Positions 8,794-17,448 of a stretch of DNA of 64,000 nucleotides are shown one piece after another. This DNA comes from CAVTWS01 sp963738445. GTDB lineage: Bacteria; Actinomycetota; Acidimicrobiia; Acidimicrobiales; SHLQ01. The notes below the pieces were generated by a model that saw only the letters and a program-made list of their open reading frames with translations, did no database searches and was not told where the DNA came from. The position numbers were made by a program, and so were the translations under genes. Numbering within the stretch: the stretch's first letter is position 1; each line of letters opens with the position of its first letter. The DNA lies in NCBI GenBank assembly GCA_963738445.1, contig CAVTWS010000008.1:151006-215005 (forward strand), in the 5' to 3' direction.

Positions 8794-10425
8794 TCAGAAG
8801 TCCATGTCGCCCATGCCGCCGCCGGGCATGCCGCCACCCGAAGCCTCGGGCTTGTCGGCGACCACCGCTTCGGTGGTGAGGAACAGGGCAGCGATGGAGC
8901 CAGCGTTCTGAAGCGCCGAACGGGTCACCTTGGCGGCGTCGATGATGCCGGACGCCACCAGGTCGACGTACTCGCCGGTGGCGGCGTTCAGGCCGTTCGA
9001 GCCCTTCAACGAGCGCACCTTCTCCACCACCACGCCGCCTTCCATGCCGGCGTTGATGGCGATCTGGGCCAGCGGAGCTTCGAGCGCCTTGGCGACGATG
9101 CGGGCACCGGTCGCCTGGTCGTGGTCCTTCAGCGAGTCCGCCGTGGCGAGAGCAGCCTTCTGGGCCCGCAGCAGGGTGACGCCGCCGCCGGCGACGACAC
9201 CCTCTTCGATGGCCGCCTTGGTGGTGCTGACGGCGTCTTCGATGCGGTGCTTCTTCTCTTTGAGCTCCACCTCGGTGGCGGCGCCGACCTTGAGCACCGC
9301 GACACCACCGGAGAGCTTGGCCAGACGCTCCTGGAGCTTCTCACGGTCGTAGTCGGAGTCGGTGTTCTCGATCTCGGCCTTGATCTGGTTGATGCGGCCG
9401 GAGATGTCGGAGTCGTCACCCTCGCCCTCGACGATGGTGGTCTCGTCCTTGGCGACCACGATCTTGCGGGCCTGGCCCAACATGTCGAGGGTGGTGTTCT
9501 CGACCTTGAGGCCGACCTCTTCGCTGATGACCTGGCCACCGGTGAGGATCGCCATGTCCTGCAACATCGCCTTGCGGCGGTCACCGAAGCCGGGCGCCTT
9601 CACGGCGACAGAGTTGAAGGTGCCGCGGATCTTGTTGACGACGAGCGTGGCCAGGGCCTCGCCCTCGACGTCCTCGGCGATGATGAGCAGCGGACGGGCC
9701 GACTGCATGACCTTCTCGAGCACGGGCACGAGGTCACGAACGGCCGAGATCTTCGAGCCCACGAGGAGGACGTACGGGTTCTCGAGCACGGCTTCCATGC
9801 GCTCGGGATCGCTCACGAAGTACGGGGAGATGTAGCCCTTGTCGAAGCGCATGCCCTCGACGAGGTCCATCTCGATGCCGAAGGTCTGGCCTTCCTCGAC
9901 GGTGATGACGCCGTCCTTGCCGACCTTGTCGATCGCCTCGGAGATCATCTGCCCGATCTCGGGGTCAGCGGCGGAGATGGCGGCCACGTTGGCGATCTGC
10001 GCCTTGTCGCTCGACACGTCGACGGCAGAGTTGCGGATCGACTCGACCGCAGCCTCGACGGCCGCCTCGATGCCCTTCTTGAGGGACATCGGGTTGGCGC
10101 CGGCAGCCACGTTGCGCAGGCCCTCACGGACCATGGCCCAGGCCAGCACCGTGGCGGTGGTGGTGCCGTCGCCGGCGACGTCGTCGGTCTTCTTGGCGAC
10201 TTCCTTGACCAGCTCGGCGCCGATCCGTTCGAAGGGATCCTCGAGTTCGATCTCCTTGGCGATCGACACGCCGTCATTGGTGATCGTGGGGGCTCCCCAC
10301 TTCTTCTCGAGCACGACGTTTCGGCCCTTGGGGCCGAGCGTGACGCGCACGGCGTCGGCCAACTGGTTCATGCCGCGCTCAAGGGCCCGGCGCGCCTGCT
10401 CGTCGAAGCTGATGATCTTCGCCAT
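8794..10425 (-). CDS. groEL: Chaperonin GroEL (Hsp60)
   Basis: ATP-driven cytosolic folding chamber subunit, 543 residues, full length. Recognised by MAKIISFDEQARRALERG at the N terminus, VTLGPKGRNV, the ATP-site GDGTTTATVLA near residue 86, and the flexible C-terminal tail GGGMPGGGMGDMDF. ATG 10425 follows CCGGAGGAA. No groES lies upstream, so this is a monocistronic groEL as found for the second copy in many actinobacteria; the tail is Gly/Met type, not the His-rich type of mycobacterial GroEL1. A CIRCE operator 78 bases upstream indicates HrcA control. Confidence 0.98.
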   Translation of the reverse strand: MAKIISFDEQARRALERGMNQLADAVRVTLGPKGRNVVLEKKWGAPTITNDGVSIAKEIELEDPFERIGAELVKEVAKKTDDVAGDGTTTATVLAWAMVREGLRNVAAGANPMSLKKGIEAAVEAAVESIRNSAVDVSSDKAQIANVAAISAADPEIGQMISEAIDKVGKDGVITVEEGQTFGIEMDLVEGMRFDKGYISPYFVSDPERMEAVLENPYVLLVGSKISAVRDLVPVLEKVMQSARPLLIIAEDVEGEALATLVVNKIRGTFNSVAVKAPGFGDRRKAMLQDMAILTGGQVISEEVGLKVENTTLDMLGQARKIVVAKDETTIVEGEGDDSDISGRINQIKAEIENTDSDYDREKLQERLAKLSGGVAVLKVGAATEVELKEKKHRIEDAVSTTKAAIEEGVVAGGGVTLLRAQKAALATADSLKDHDQATGARIVAKALEAPLAQIAINAGMEGGVVVEKVRSLKGSNGLNAATGEYVDLVASGIIDAAKVTRSALQNAGSIAALFLTTEAVVADKPEASGGGMPGGGMGDMDF

Positions 10426-10502
10426 ATCGGTGATTTCCTCCGGGTCGTTCCCATTGTCTCGGTGAGGGGCGACATCCGAGGATCCGGGCGCTGTTCACCG
10501 AG

Positions 10503-10529
10503 TTGGCACTCTCACGGTGCGAGTGCCAA
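10503..10529 (-). promoter_or_regulatory. CIRCE operator (HrcA binding site) of groEL
   Basis: Perfect 9-9-9 inverted repeat TTGGCACTC-N9-GAGTGCCAA, differing from the canonical TTAGCACTC-N9-GAGTGCTAA only by a matching change in each arm. It lies upstream of groEL, so heat-shock repression by HrcA is expected. Confidence 0.93.
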
Positions 10530-10702
10530 TCCAACCAGGTTTTCGACCGAATCGCAACACCCCGGGCCGGACAAAACCTCGCTGCCACCCTTCCCCGATC
10601 CGTTCTGGGAGGGCAACGCGTGCTCCAGAGAGCGCGCCACCCGCCCAGAAGGATGTGGGGGAGGCAGGGCTGGACCGGGGATCGGAGAGCCGAGCCGGGA
10701 GG

Positions 10703-10987
10703 TCAGCCGCCGGCGACCGCGGGCACGATCGCGACCGTCTCGCCGTCGGGCACGACGGTGTCGAGTCCGTCCATGAAGCGCACGTCGTCGTCCGAAACGA
10801 ACACGTTGACGAACCGGCGCAGCTTGCCGTCATCATCGAGCAGGCGATCGCTGAAGCCCGGATGGGCGACGTTGAGGGCGCTGAGGACATCGCGCACCGT
10901 CGAACCTTCCACGGCGATCTCGGACTTGCCGCCCGTCAGCGGACGCAGGGTCGTGGGGATGCGGACGGTCACGCTCATGGCAGTCAT
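10703..10987 (-). CDS. cysO: MoaD/ThiS-family sulfur carrier, CysO-like
   Basis: Small ubiquitin-like sulfur carrier of 94 residues. It matches the mycobacterial CysO pattern closely: VTVRIPTTLRPLTGG at the start, KLRRFVNVFVSDDDVRF in the middle, and a C-terminal AIVPAVAGG whose di-glycine is the point of adenylation and thiocarboxylation. CysO feeds CysM with sulfur for cysteine synthesis in mycobacteria; neither cysM nor the metalloprotease mec is next to it here, so the pathway link is by homology only. ATG 10987 has GAGG seven bases upstream; ATG 10978 is the alternative. Confidence 0.82.
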   Translation of the reverse strand: MTAMSVTVRIPTTLRPLTGGKSEIAVEGSTVRDVLSALNVAHPGFSDRLLDDDGKLRRFVNVFVSDDDVRFMDGLDTVVPDGETVAIVPAVAGG

Positions 10988-11222
10988 GCTAGGGCCTCGT
11001 TCTCGGTACTCTCGACGTGGGCGCACGACGTGGGGTCACGACGTGGCGCACCACGATGGGTCCGCCGGTCGCGTTCCCGATGGTCGGCCAACGTGCCCGG
11101 GCGGCCCGACATTCCCGGCCCGGTGGTGACATCTGGCGCCGCGACACGCAGGGTCGATTCGACGTCGACTGGGGTAGACCGACCGGTGCCCGACCCCGGT
11201 ACCGTGTTCGCTCGGAGCCACC

Positions 11223-12107
11223 ATGATCCGCACCTTCCACCACGGCGACACCGACGCCGCCCACCTCGCCACCCGCAAGGGAAGCCAGCGGATCTCGGTC
11301 TGCCTGCCGGCGCGGAACGAGGAGGCGACGGTCGGTGGCATCGTCGAGGAGATCATCGCCACCCTCGTGGACGCCGTGCCCCTCGTCGACGAGGTGCTCG
11401 TCATCGACGATCACTCCACCGACGACACCGCCGCCGCGGCGGCCGCCGCCGGCGCCAAGGTGATCGATGCGTCCACCGTGCTCACCGAGTACGCATCGGG
11501 GCCAGGCAAGGGCAAGGCCTTGTGGCGCTCGCTCGCCCGCAGCACCGGCGACATCATCGTCTGGTGCGATGCCGACGTCCGCAACTTCGGCGCCCACTTC
11601 GTCACCGGTCTCGTGGCCCCGCTGATCCTCGACCCCTCCATCGAGTACGTGAAGGGCTTCTACGAACGGCCCCTCGCCGCCGATGGCGAGGGCGGTGGCC
11701 GCGTCACCGAGCTCACCGCCCGACCGATCCTGTCGCTCATCCACCCGGAGCTGACCGGGTTCATCCAGCCGCTGTCGGGCGAGTACGCCGGCCGACGCAC
11801 CCTCCTCGAGCGAGTGCCCTTCTTCGGCGGTTACGGCGTCGAGACGGGGCTGCTGATCGACATCGCCCGCGAGATCGGCGTCGAGCACATGGCGCAGGTC
11901 GACCTGGGGGCGCGCATCCACCGCAACCGCACCCTCGTCGAGCTCGGCGAGCAAGCTGTGACCATCCTCCACGTCGCGCTGCGTCGCATCGACCCCTCGC
12001 TCGTGCCCGACGTCGCCCACCTGGTGCGGGCGAGTGGGGAATCGGTGACGATCACGTCGCCCGAGCTGCCGCCGATGTGTTCGGTGCCGGCGTCACTGCG
12101 GTTCTGA
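11223..12107 (+). CDS. gpgS: Glucosyl-3-phosphoglycerate synthase (GpgS-like GT81/GT2 glycosyltransferase)
   Basis: GT-A fold glycosyltransferase of 294 residues expected to join glucose from a nucleotide donor to 3-phosphoglycerate, giving the precursor of glucosylglycerate or methylglucose lipopolysaccharide. Visible features are VCLPARNEEATVGG at 26-39, the metal-binding DAD at 116-118 within VWCDADVRNF, and PLSGEYAGRRTLLERVPFFGGYGVE split around residue 185, the GpgS signature. GGAG precedes ATG 11223. The 3' end overlaps a convergent glycerate kinase gene by 15 bases, a suggestive neighbour because glucosylglycerate breakdown yields glycerate. Confidence 0.88.
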   Translation: MIRTFHHGDTDAAHLATRKGSQRISVCLPARNEEATVGGIVEEIIATLVDAVPLVDEVLVIDDHSTDDTAAAAAAAGAKVIDASTVLTEYASGPGKGKALWRSLARSTGDIIVWCDADVRNFGAHFVTGLVAPLILDPSIEYVKGFYERPLAADGEGGGRVTELTARPILSLIHPELTGFIQPLSGEYAGRRTLLERVPFFGGYGVETGLLIDIAREIGVEHMAQVDLGARIHRNRTLVELGEQAVTILHVALRRIDPSLVPDVAHLVRASGESVTITSPELPPMCSVPASLRF

Positions 12108-13115
12108 GGCCAGCCACTCGCGCACCACGTCGGCGGCGAGTCCGGGCGCATCGTCCATGGCCCGATCCTCACCGAATCGTTCCAGCAGGGACACGACCGT
12201 GACCCGACCGTTCAGGTCGGGGAGATCGAAGTCGGGATCCACCCGACCGACGACCACGAGGGCGGGTTTGTCGAGCTCGACGGCCCGGGCGACCACCCCG
12301 CCCACCACCTTGCCGTCGAACGACTGGGCGTCGAGCTCACCCTCCCCCGTCACCACGGCGTCGGCGCAATCGAGGCGTTCGTCGAACTCGATCTCCTCGG
12401 CGATCAGGTCGAACCCGTCGACGAGTCGGGCACCGATGGCCGCCAGGCCGCCCGCCAGTCCTCCGGCCGCGCCGGCTCGCGGCAGCTCTCGCACGTCGAT
12501 CCCGTGTTCCTGCTCGTACACGTCGGCCAACCGCTCCAGACGCCGCCGGAGCAGCTCGACCTGCGCCGGCGACGCCCCCTTCTGGGGGGCGAATACGGCG
12601 GCGGCATCCAGGAAACGCGTGCGGACATCGCAGGCCACGACGATCTCGACCCCCCGGTAGCGGCCCATCGGGAACATGGCGCGCTGGGCCCCCAGCCCGC
12701 CGTCGGTCGTGGCGGAGCCACCGACCGTGACGATGATGCGCCGGGCACCCGACTCCGCGGCGGCCGCGATGAGCTCGCCCGTCCCGTACGTGGACGCCGA
12801 CATGGCGTCATTGCCTTCGGCGCCGCCGACCAGGGCCAGACCAGAGGCGCGGGCCATCTCGATGACGGCCGTGCTGGTCTTCGACGACACGCGCCACGCC
12901 GCCTCGACGGGTTCGCCGAGCGGATTCGACACGACGGTCGACCGGTTAGGGCCACCGAGGACATCGAGCGACCCCTCGCCGCCGTCGGCGACCGGGCAGC
13001 GGTCGGCCACGTGGCCGTCACGTTCAACTGCCGCCGCCAGCGCGTCGGCCATCCCGGCCGCCGTGGCGGTTCCGCGGAACTTGTCGGGGGCCAGCACCAC
13101 GCGCATGGCCGTCAT
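12093..13115 (-). CDS. Glycerate 2-kinase (GlxK/GarK family)
   Basis: Phosphorylates glycerate with ATP, by family to 2-phosphoglycerate. The 340 residues start MTAMRVVLAPDKFRGTATA, with the family motifs VADGGEGS near 43, SASTYGTGELI, TVGGSATTDGGLGAQ and VVTGEGELDAQS. It is somewhat shorter than the usual 370-380 residues, without an obvious missing block. ATG 13115 is preceded by an unremarkable ribosome site. It converges on gpgS with a 15-base overlap of the coding ends. Confidence 0.92.
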   Translation of the reverse strand: MTAMRVVLAPDKFRGTATAAGMADALAAAVERDGHVADRCPVADGGEGSLDVLGGPNRSTVVSNPLGEPVEAAWRVSSKTSTAVIEMARASGLALVGGAEGNDAMSASTYGTGELIAAAAESGARRIIVTVGGSATTDGGLGAQRAMFPMGRYRGVEIVVACDVRTRFLDAAAVFAPQKGASPAQVELLRRRLERLADVYEQEHGIDVRELPRAGAAGGLAGGLAAIGARLVDGFDLIAEEIEFDERLDCADAVVTGEGELDAQSFDGKVVGGVVARAVELDKPALVVVGRVDPDFDLPDLNGRVTVVSLLERFGEDRAMDDAPGLAADVVREWLASEPQ

Positions 13116-13147
13116 GGTGCCAGCTCGGCGGCCTGTTCAGGCCGAGA

Positions 13148-13804
13148 TCAGCGGATGAGGCCGTCGCTGCCGAGCACGACGAGGATCTGGGCGGCGTCGG
13201 CCTCGAGGATGTTGTCGGCGCCGGTCACGACGGTGTCGGAGGTCCCGGTCAGCAAGGCCACCGAGGTCCCGGGCACGCCCAGGGAGACGGCCAAGGCGAG
13301 CGCGTCAGCGTCGTAGCCGTCGCGGTAGAGGATCTGCGACAGGGATGCGTCGACACCATCGGCGGTGCCCGACAGGTAACCGAACGAGATGAGCTTGTCC
13401 TCCATGGTCCCGGCGATGCCGGTCTCGCCGGTGGCGTTCACGGCCAGGGTCTGGATCTCGGCCGGGAGGCGAGTCTCCGCGGTGATGACCGAGCCGTCGT
13501 CGGTGACCGCACCATCGGTGGCGGTGGTATCGGTGCCGTCGGTGGCGGCGGTGTCGGTGCCACCGTCGGTGGGGGCCAGCGTGGTGGTGCTATCGGTGCC
13601 GCCGTCGGTCACGGCGCCGTCGCCGTCGGTCGCGGAGCCGTCATCGGTCGCGACCTCACCGGCAGAACCGGAATCGGCGCCGGAATCGAAGCCGCGGGCC
13701 AGGAGCAAGAGGCCGATGATGACGGCGGCGCCGATCAGGATGAGGGCGCGGCTGTCGATCTGGCCGACCGGGCTGGTCCCCCCGTTACGCCCCCGGACGG
13801 TCAT
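13148..13804 (-). CDS. Membrane-anchored LytR_C-domain protein
   Basis: A 218-residue protein with a cytoplasmic N terminus, one membrane segment at about 20-39 (ALILIGAAVIIGLLLLARG), a long Thr/Asp/Gly linker (residues 45-105, repeats of TDGT/TDGG), and a C-terminal LytR_C domain from VITAETRLPAEIQTLAVNATG onward. Domains of this type accompany cell-envelope LytR-CpsA-Psr proteins, but no LCP catalytic domain is present. Its start overlaps the DUF3263 gene by four bases (ATGA), so the two are co-translated. Confidence 0.8.
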   Translation of the reverse strand: MTVRGRNGGTSPVGQIDSRALILIGAAVIIGLLLLARGFDSGADSGSAGEVATDDGSATDGDGAVTDGGTDSTTTLAPTDGGTDTAATDGTDTTATDGAVTDDGSVITAETRLPAEIQTLAVNATGETGIAGTMEDKLISFGYLSGTADGVDASLSQILYRDGYDADALALAVSLGVPGTSVALLTGTSDTVVTGADNILEADAAQILVVLGSDGLIR

Positions 13805-14061
13805 CGGCCCCGGGGCTCCTGAACGGACCGGCCCTCGAAGCGGGCACGGCGGCGGCGGTCACGGAGCCGGCGAAGGCGGCGGACCACGAGTGGGTCGTAC
13901 ACGTAGGCCTCCTCACGATCGAGAAGCTCGGTCAGCAGCTGGTAGTAACGAGTGGTCGAGAGCTCGAAACGGTCGCGGATGGCCGTGTCCTTGGGACCGT
14001 CCTCGGCCCACCAGGTGCGCTCGAAGTCCAGGATCGCCTGTTCTCGTTCGGTCAACGCCAT
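13801..14061 (-). CDS. DUF3263 protein
   Basis: An 86-residue basic protein, MALTEREQAILDFERTWW at the start, then IRDRFELSTTRYYQLLTELLD which looks like a helix-turn-helix, and an Arg-rich tail. DUF3263 proteins occur in actinobacteria immediately before LytR_C proteins, as here (ATGA overlap with the next gene). They are presumed DNA-binding, but no target is known. The start at 14061 rather than further upstream rests on the conserved MALTEREQ beginning. Confidence 0.85.
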   Translation of the reverse strand: MALTEREQAILDFERTWWAEDGPKDTAIRDRFELSTTRYYQLLTELLDREEAYVYDPLVVRRLRRLRDRRRRARFEGRSVQEPRGR

Positions 14062-14227
14062 CGCCGCAAGCCTGTCCGGTGTCGGGGTGTGGAGCGAGCA
14101 CCGACGAAATCCCCCGGTGCCCGTCGCAAGACTGCCACACATCGATGGAGAAGTGGCGGCATTCCGATCGAAGACGCCTGGCAGGTGACCACGAGTCGGG
14201 TTGTCGCTCTACGCTGACCGTCGGCCC

Positions 14228-14301
14228 GCCCGAGTAGCTCAGTTGGCCAGAGCAGCTGTCTTGTAAACAGCAGGTCGTCGGTTCGAATCCGACCTCGGGC
14301 T
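14228..14301 (+). tRNA. tRNA-Thr (anticodon UGU)
   Basis: Cloverleaf by eye: acceptor GCCCGAG/CTCGGGC, D arm AGCTCAGTTGG, anticodon stem GCTGT/ACAGC with loop CTTGTAA (UGU), T arm with GGTTCGAATCC. The CCA end is not encoded. Confidence 0.96.
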
Positions 14302-14311
14302 CTCCGCGGTG

Positions 14312-15136
14312 TCAGTCCTGGGTCTCGGCGTTGCGCAGCTGGATCACCAATCGCAATCCGATGACGGTCAACAGCCCGGCGAACAGCGCGTTCGAGGTCG
14401 TGTCACCCAGCCCGATCGAGATCTGCGAGCCGACGAACGCCGAGACCACACCGGCGATCCCCACCACCGCCGCAACGGTGAGATCGGCGTTGCGGCGCTT
14501 GCGGTTGCGCCAGGTGCCCATGAGCGATGTCGGTACGACCACCGCGAGCGACGTCCCCTTCGCCACCGCCGCCGGGACACCGAGCAGCACCACCATGAAC
14601 GGCACCATCACCACGCCGCCCCCCACCCCCAACAGGCCGGACAGGATTCCGGTCACGACGCCGAACAGCACGAGGCCCACGGCCCACCCCGCGGAGAGCG
14701 ACGACCGGGCCTCGGCACTGCTGGTGTCGAGCACGAGCCGCAACGCCGTCGCCAGCATCAACGCGGCGAACGCCAACCCGAGCGCCCGATGCGGGAGCAC
14801 GTTCAGGAGCTTCGTGCCCAGGACGGCTCCGAGCACCGCGCCGACCGCGAGCCACCCCGCGACCGGCCAGTCGATCTTGTCGTCGGACCAGTAGCCGGCG
14901 AGGCTCGACAGCGCGATGGGCAGCACGGCGGCCAGCGACGTCCCGTGGGCCAGGCGTTGGGGCATCCCCGTCAGGGCGACCAACGCCGGCACGATCAGGA
15001 TGCCTCCGCCGACACCGAACATCCCCGAGAGGAACCCCGCCACCACCCCGACGGCGACAGAGCGCCCGACGGAACGGCGGTCGAGACGGCGAAATGCCGG
15101 TGCCGGCCGGACCTCTGTGGGTGCGCCGTCAGGCAT
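14312..15136 (-). CDS. TauE/SafE family sulfite/organosulfonate exporter-like membrane protein
   Basis: A 274-residue polytopic membrane protein with two internally related halves, each carrying the family motif (GMFGVGGGILIVPAL near 38 and GLLGVGGGVVMVPFMVV near 165). About eight hydrophobic segments are visible. The family exports small anionic sulfur compounds, but substrates of most members are unknown. Its start overlaps the end of rlmB by eight bases, so it is probably the last gene of the ispD-ispF-rlmB operon. Confidence 0.88.
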   Translation of the reverse strand: MPDGAPTEVRPAPAFRRLDRRSVGRSVAVGVVAGFLSGMFGVGGGILIVPALVALTGMPQRLAHGTSLAAVLPIALSSLAGYWSDDKIDWPVAGWLAVGAVLGAVLGTKLLNVLPHRALGLAFAALMLATALRLVLDTSSAEARSSLSAGWAVGLVLFGVVTGILSGLLGVGGGVVMVPFMVVLLGVPAAVAKGTSLAVVVPTSLMGTWRNRKRRNADLTVAAVVGIAGVVSAFVGSQISIGLGDTTSNALFAGLLTVIGLRLVIQLRNAETQD

Positions 15137-16193
15137 GGCCGAGGCGTCGCCGGAGATCGCGTTGACGGGCGACCTCGAAGCAGGCCACGGCCCCGGCGGC
15201 CGCCACGTTCAGCGACGACAAGGTGCCGAGCAGGGGGATGCTCGCCAAGGCATCGCATCGCTCACGGGCCAGCCGGGACAGCCCGCTGCCCTCGGCGCCG
15301 AGCACCAAGGCGACCGGTTCGTCGGCCACCGAGAGGTCATGGATGGACCGGGGTGCCGAGGCATCGAGACCGACCACCCACACCCCGAGCTCCTTCAGGC
15401 GGGCGATGGCTCCGGCGGCGCCGGAGACCACGGCCATCGGCAGGTGCTCCACCGCGCCCGCCGCGGTCTTGGTCACGGTAGGTGACACCAACGCCGAACG
15501 ATGGCGGGGCAGGATCACCCCCGTCACTCCGGCGCACTCGGCGCTGCGCAACACCGCTCCCAGGTTGCCGGGATCGGTGACGCCATCGAAGAGGATCAGG
15601 AACGGCAGGGCGTGGCCGGGCTGGGAGCGGGCCAGGTCGTCGAGATCGTGCTCCGGCAACGGGGCGGCCAGGGCGATCACGCCTTGAGCGGACTCGGTCC
15701 GAGCGAGGGCGTCGAAACGGTTCTTGGAGACTTCCTTGATGGTGATCTTCTGCTCGTCGCACAGGTCGACGATGTCGTCGAGGATGGGCGCGTCGTCCAT
15801 GCCCGACGCCAGCACGACCTCTCGCACCCGCCGGGTGCCGGCCAGCAGCAGCTCGCGGACGGCCTGGCGGCCCTCGACCTGATCGCCGCCCAGTTGGCGG
15901 GGGCGGGAACCTTCGGAGCGGAGGGGGGTCGAGCCGCGCTCGACCGCTGCGCTCACCGCCTCGTTGGCCGCGGCCGCGCACCTGAGCCCCGCCGCCGCGC
16001 CCGCTCGGAGGCGCGCGCTGGCCCGCGACGTCGGGCCCGCCGAGCCGGCCCGCTGGGCGGGCGCCTTACCGCCGGTCGAGCCGCCACGGGGTGCGGCCTT
16101 CCCCACTGAGCCGCCACGGGGTGCGGCCTTACCCCCTGCCGCTGGCGGCCCGGGGCGCCGACCGGAAGGACCTCGTGCTGGACCCCTGCTCAT
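15129..16193 (-). CDS. rlmB: 23S rRNA (guanosine-2'-O)-methyltransferase RlmB/TrmH family
   Basis: SPOUT-class RNA methyltransferase, 354 residues. The N-terminal ~100 residues are a low-complexity Gly/Ala/Arg/Pro tail containing duplicated KAAPRGGS units. The SpoU substrate-binding domain follows (VEGRQAVRELLLAG), then the catalytic SPOUT domain with LFDGVTDPGNLGAVLRSAECAG, LGAEGSGLSRL and SLNVAAAGAVACFE, which form the AdoMet knot. Overlaps ispF by four bases and tauE by eight. The same rlmB-ispF-ispD order is known in mycobacteria (without the intervening cysS here). Confidence 0.92.
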   Translation of the reverse strand: MSRGPARGPSGRRPGPPAAGGKAAPRGGSVGKAAPRGGSTGGKAPAQRAGSAGPTSRASARLRAGAAAGLRCAAAANEAVSAAVERGSTPLRSEGSRPRQLGGDQVEGRQAVRELLLAGTRRVREVVLASGMDDAPILDDIVDLCDEQKITIKEVSKNRFDALARTESAQGVIALAAPLPEHDLDDLARSQPGHALPFLILFDGVTDPGNLGAVLRSAECAGVTGVILPRHRSALVSPTVTKTAAGAVEHLPMAVVSGAAGAIARLKELGVWVVGLDASAPRSIHDLSVADEPVALVLGAEGSGLSRLARERCDALASIPLLGTLSSLNVAAAGAVACFEVARQRDLRRRLGHA

Positions 16194-16696
16194 CGGTTCT
16201 CCTTGTCAGCGGTCGATTCGGGACGCGACACGAGCGCCACGGCCCACGCCGCGACACCCTCCCCGCGGCCCAGGCTGCCGACCCCCTCGGTTCGTTTGCC
16301 TTTCAGCGTCACCGGCGCCCCGACCGCGGCCGAGAGCCGGTCCTGCATCTCCTGCCGACGCGGCGCCAGCTTCGGGAGGTCGAGCACCACCACGCAGTCC
16401 ACGTTGACCGGCGCCCAACCGGCGGCGCGTACCGCCTCGACGGCCCGGGCGAGCAGCACGACGCTGTCGGCACCAGCCAAGGTGGGATCGGTGTCCGGAA
16501 ACCAGGAGCCGATGTCCCCGAGCCCGGCCGCGCCCAAGAGGGCATCGGTCGCGGCGTGAGCGATCACATCGGCGTCGCTGTGGCCGGCCAGGCCGCAAGC
16601 CCCCTCGAACGTGACCCCGCCGAGCACCAACGGCCGGGTGGGGTCGTCGGTCGGGGGATGAACATCGAACCCCATGCCCACCCGGATGTCGGTCAC
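16190..16696 (-). CDS. ispF: 2-C-methyl-D-erythritol 2,4-cyclodiphosphate synthase IspF
   Basis: MEP-pathway cyclase producing MEcPP for isoprenoid synthesis, 168 residues. The Zn-binding Asp11 and His13 in GFDVH, HSDADVIAHAATDALLGA at 39-56 with His47, DIGSWFPDTDP, and the C-terminal TEGVGSLGRGEGVAAWA match the family. It is coupled to ispD (four-base ATGA overlap) and to rlmB. Confidence 0.97.
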   Translation of the reverse strand: MTDIRVGMGFDVHPPTDDPTRPLVLGGVTFEGACGLAGHSDADVIAHAATDALLGAAGLGDIGSWFPDTDPTLAGADSVVLLARAVEAVRAAGWAPVNVDCVVVLDLPKLAPRRQEMQDRLSAAVGAPVTLKGKRTEGVGSLGRGEGVAAWAVALVSRPESTADKENR

Positions 16697-17358
16697 GACG
16701 CGCCCAGGCCGGTCGGCCCGCCGACCGGCACACGGTCGAGGAGCGCCTCGGCGACCACGAGATCCGCCGGGGTCGTGATCTTGATGTTCGAGGGATCGCC
16801 GTTCACCACCGTGACCGTACCGCCTGCCGCCTCGACGACCCCGGCGTCGTCGGTGCCCTCGACACCGGCCGCGTGTGCGCCCCGGAGCACCTCGGCACGA
16901 AATCCCTGCGGGGTCTGGACGGCGACGAGCTTCGACCGATCCACCACCCCACCCTCGACAGAACGCACGGTGTCGGTCACCGCCACCGCCGGGACCACCG
17001 CGTCAGCCCCGGCCCGGACCGTGTCGATCACCCGACCGATCACGTCTGCGGATACGAGCGGGCGGGCCGCGTCGTGCACCAGGACGATCTCGACCGAGGC
17101 GGGGACGCACTCCAGTCCGTGCCGAACCGACTCCGAACGGGTCGCCCCTCCGGCGCACGCCACCACCGGGACACCGACCTCGACCGGGTGCAGACCCACC
17201 TCGCCCGGAGGCACCACGACGACGAGACCCTCGACGAACGGAGCCAACGCCGCCACGGACCTCTGGAGCACGGTCAGGCCCCGGACGACGGCGAATTGCT
17301 TCGCCCCGCCGAATCGGGCGCCCGAACCGGCCGCGACGACAACGGCCCAGACGCCCAT
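16693..17358 (-). CDS. ispD: 2-C-methyl-D-erythritol 4-phosphate cytidylyltransferase IspD
   Basis: CTP-dependent MEP-pathway nucleotidyltransferase, 221 residues. Key pieces are VVVAAGSGARFGGAKQFAVV at the N terminus, ARPLVSADVI with VLVHDAARP before it, and QTPQGFRAEVL. ATG 17358 has GGAGG eight bases upstream, which rules out the longer in-frame reading. It is the first gene of ispD-ispF-rlmB-tauE and is divergent from the Crp-type regulator 90 bases away. Confidence 0.96.
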   Translation of the reverse strand: MGVWAVVVAAGSGARFGGAKQFAVVRGLTVLQRSVAALAPFVEGLVVVVPPGEVGLHPVEVGVPVVACAGGATRSESVRHGLECVPASVEIVLVHDAARPLVSADVIGRVIDTVRAGADAVVPAVAVTDTVRSVEGGVVDRSKLVAVQTPQGFRAEVLRGAHAAGVEGTDDAGVVEAAGGTVTVVNGDPSNIKITTPADLVVAEALLDRVPVGGPTGLGAS

Positions 17359-17448
17359 CAGCGCAACCTCCGGAAGGCTCGACTGGGATCCGGCGACGGA
17401 CATGTCCGACAATCGGGGTTCAGCACGCTGACTAGGATGGCTGCTCAC

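Noticed and set aside
9121..10776. Long + strand open frame (551 codons) across groEL
   Set aside because: Complement of groEL codons; Asp/Leu/Val/His-rich translation with no start signal or family.
13500..13650. Repeat tract (ACCGTCGGTGG-like) within the LytR_C gene considered as a mobile or repeat element
   Set aside because: It simply encodes the Thr/Asp/Gly linker, with irregular units.
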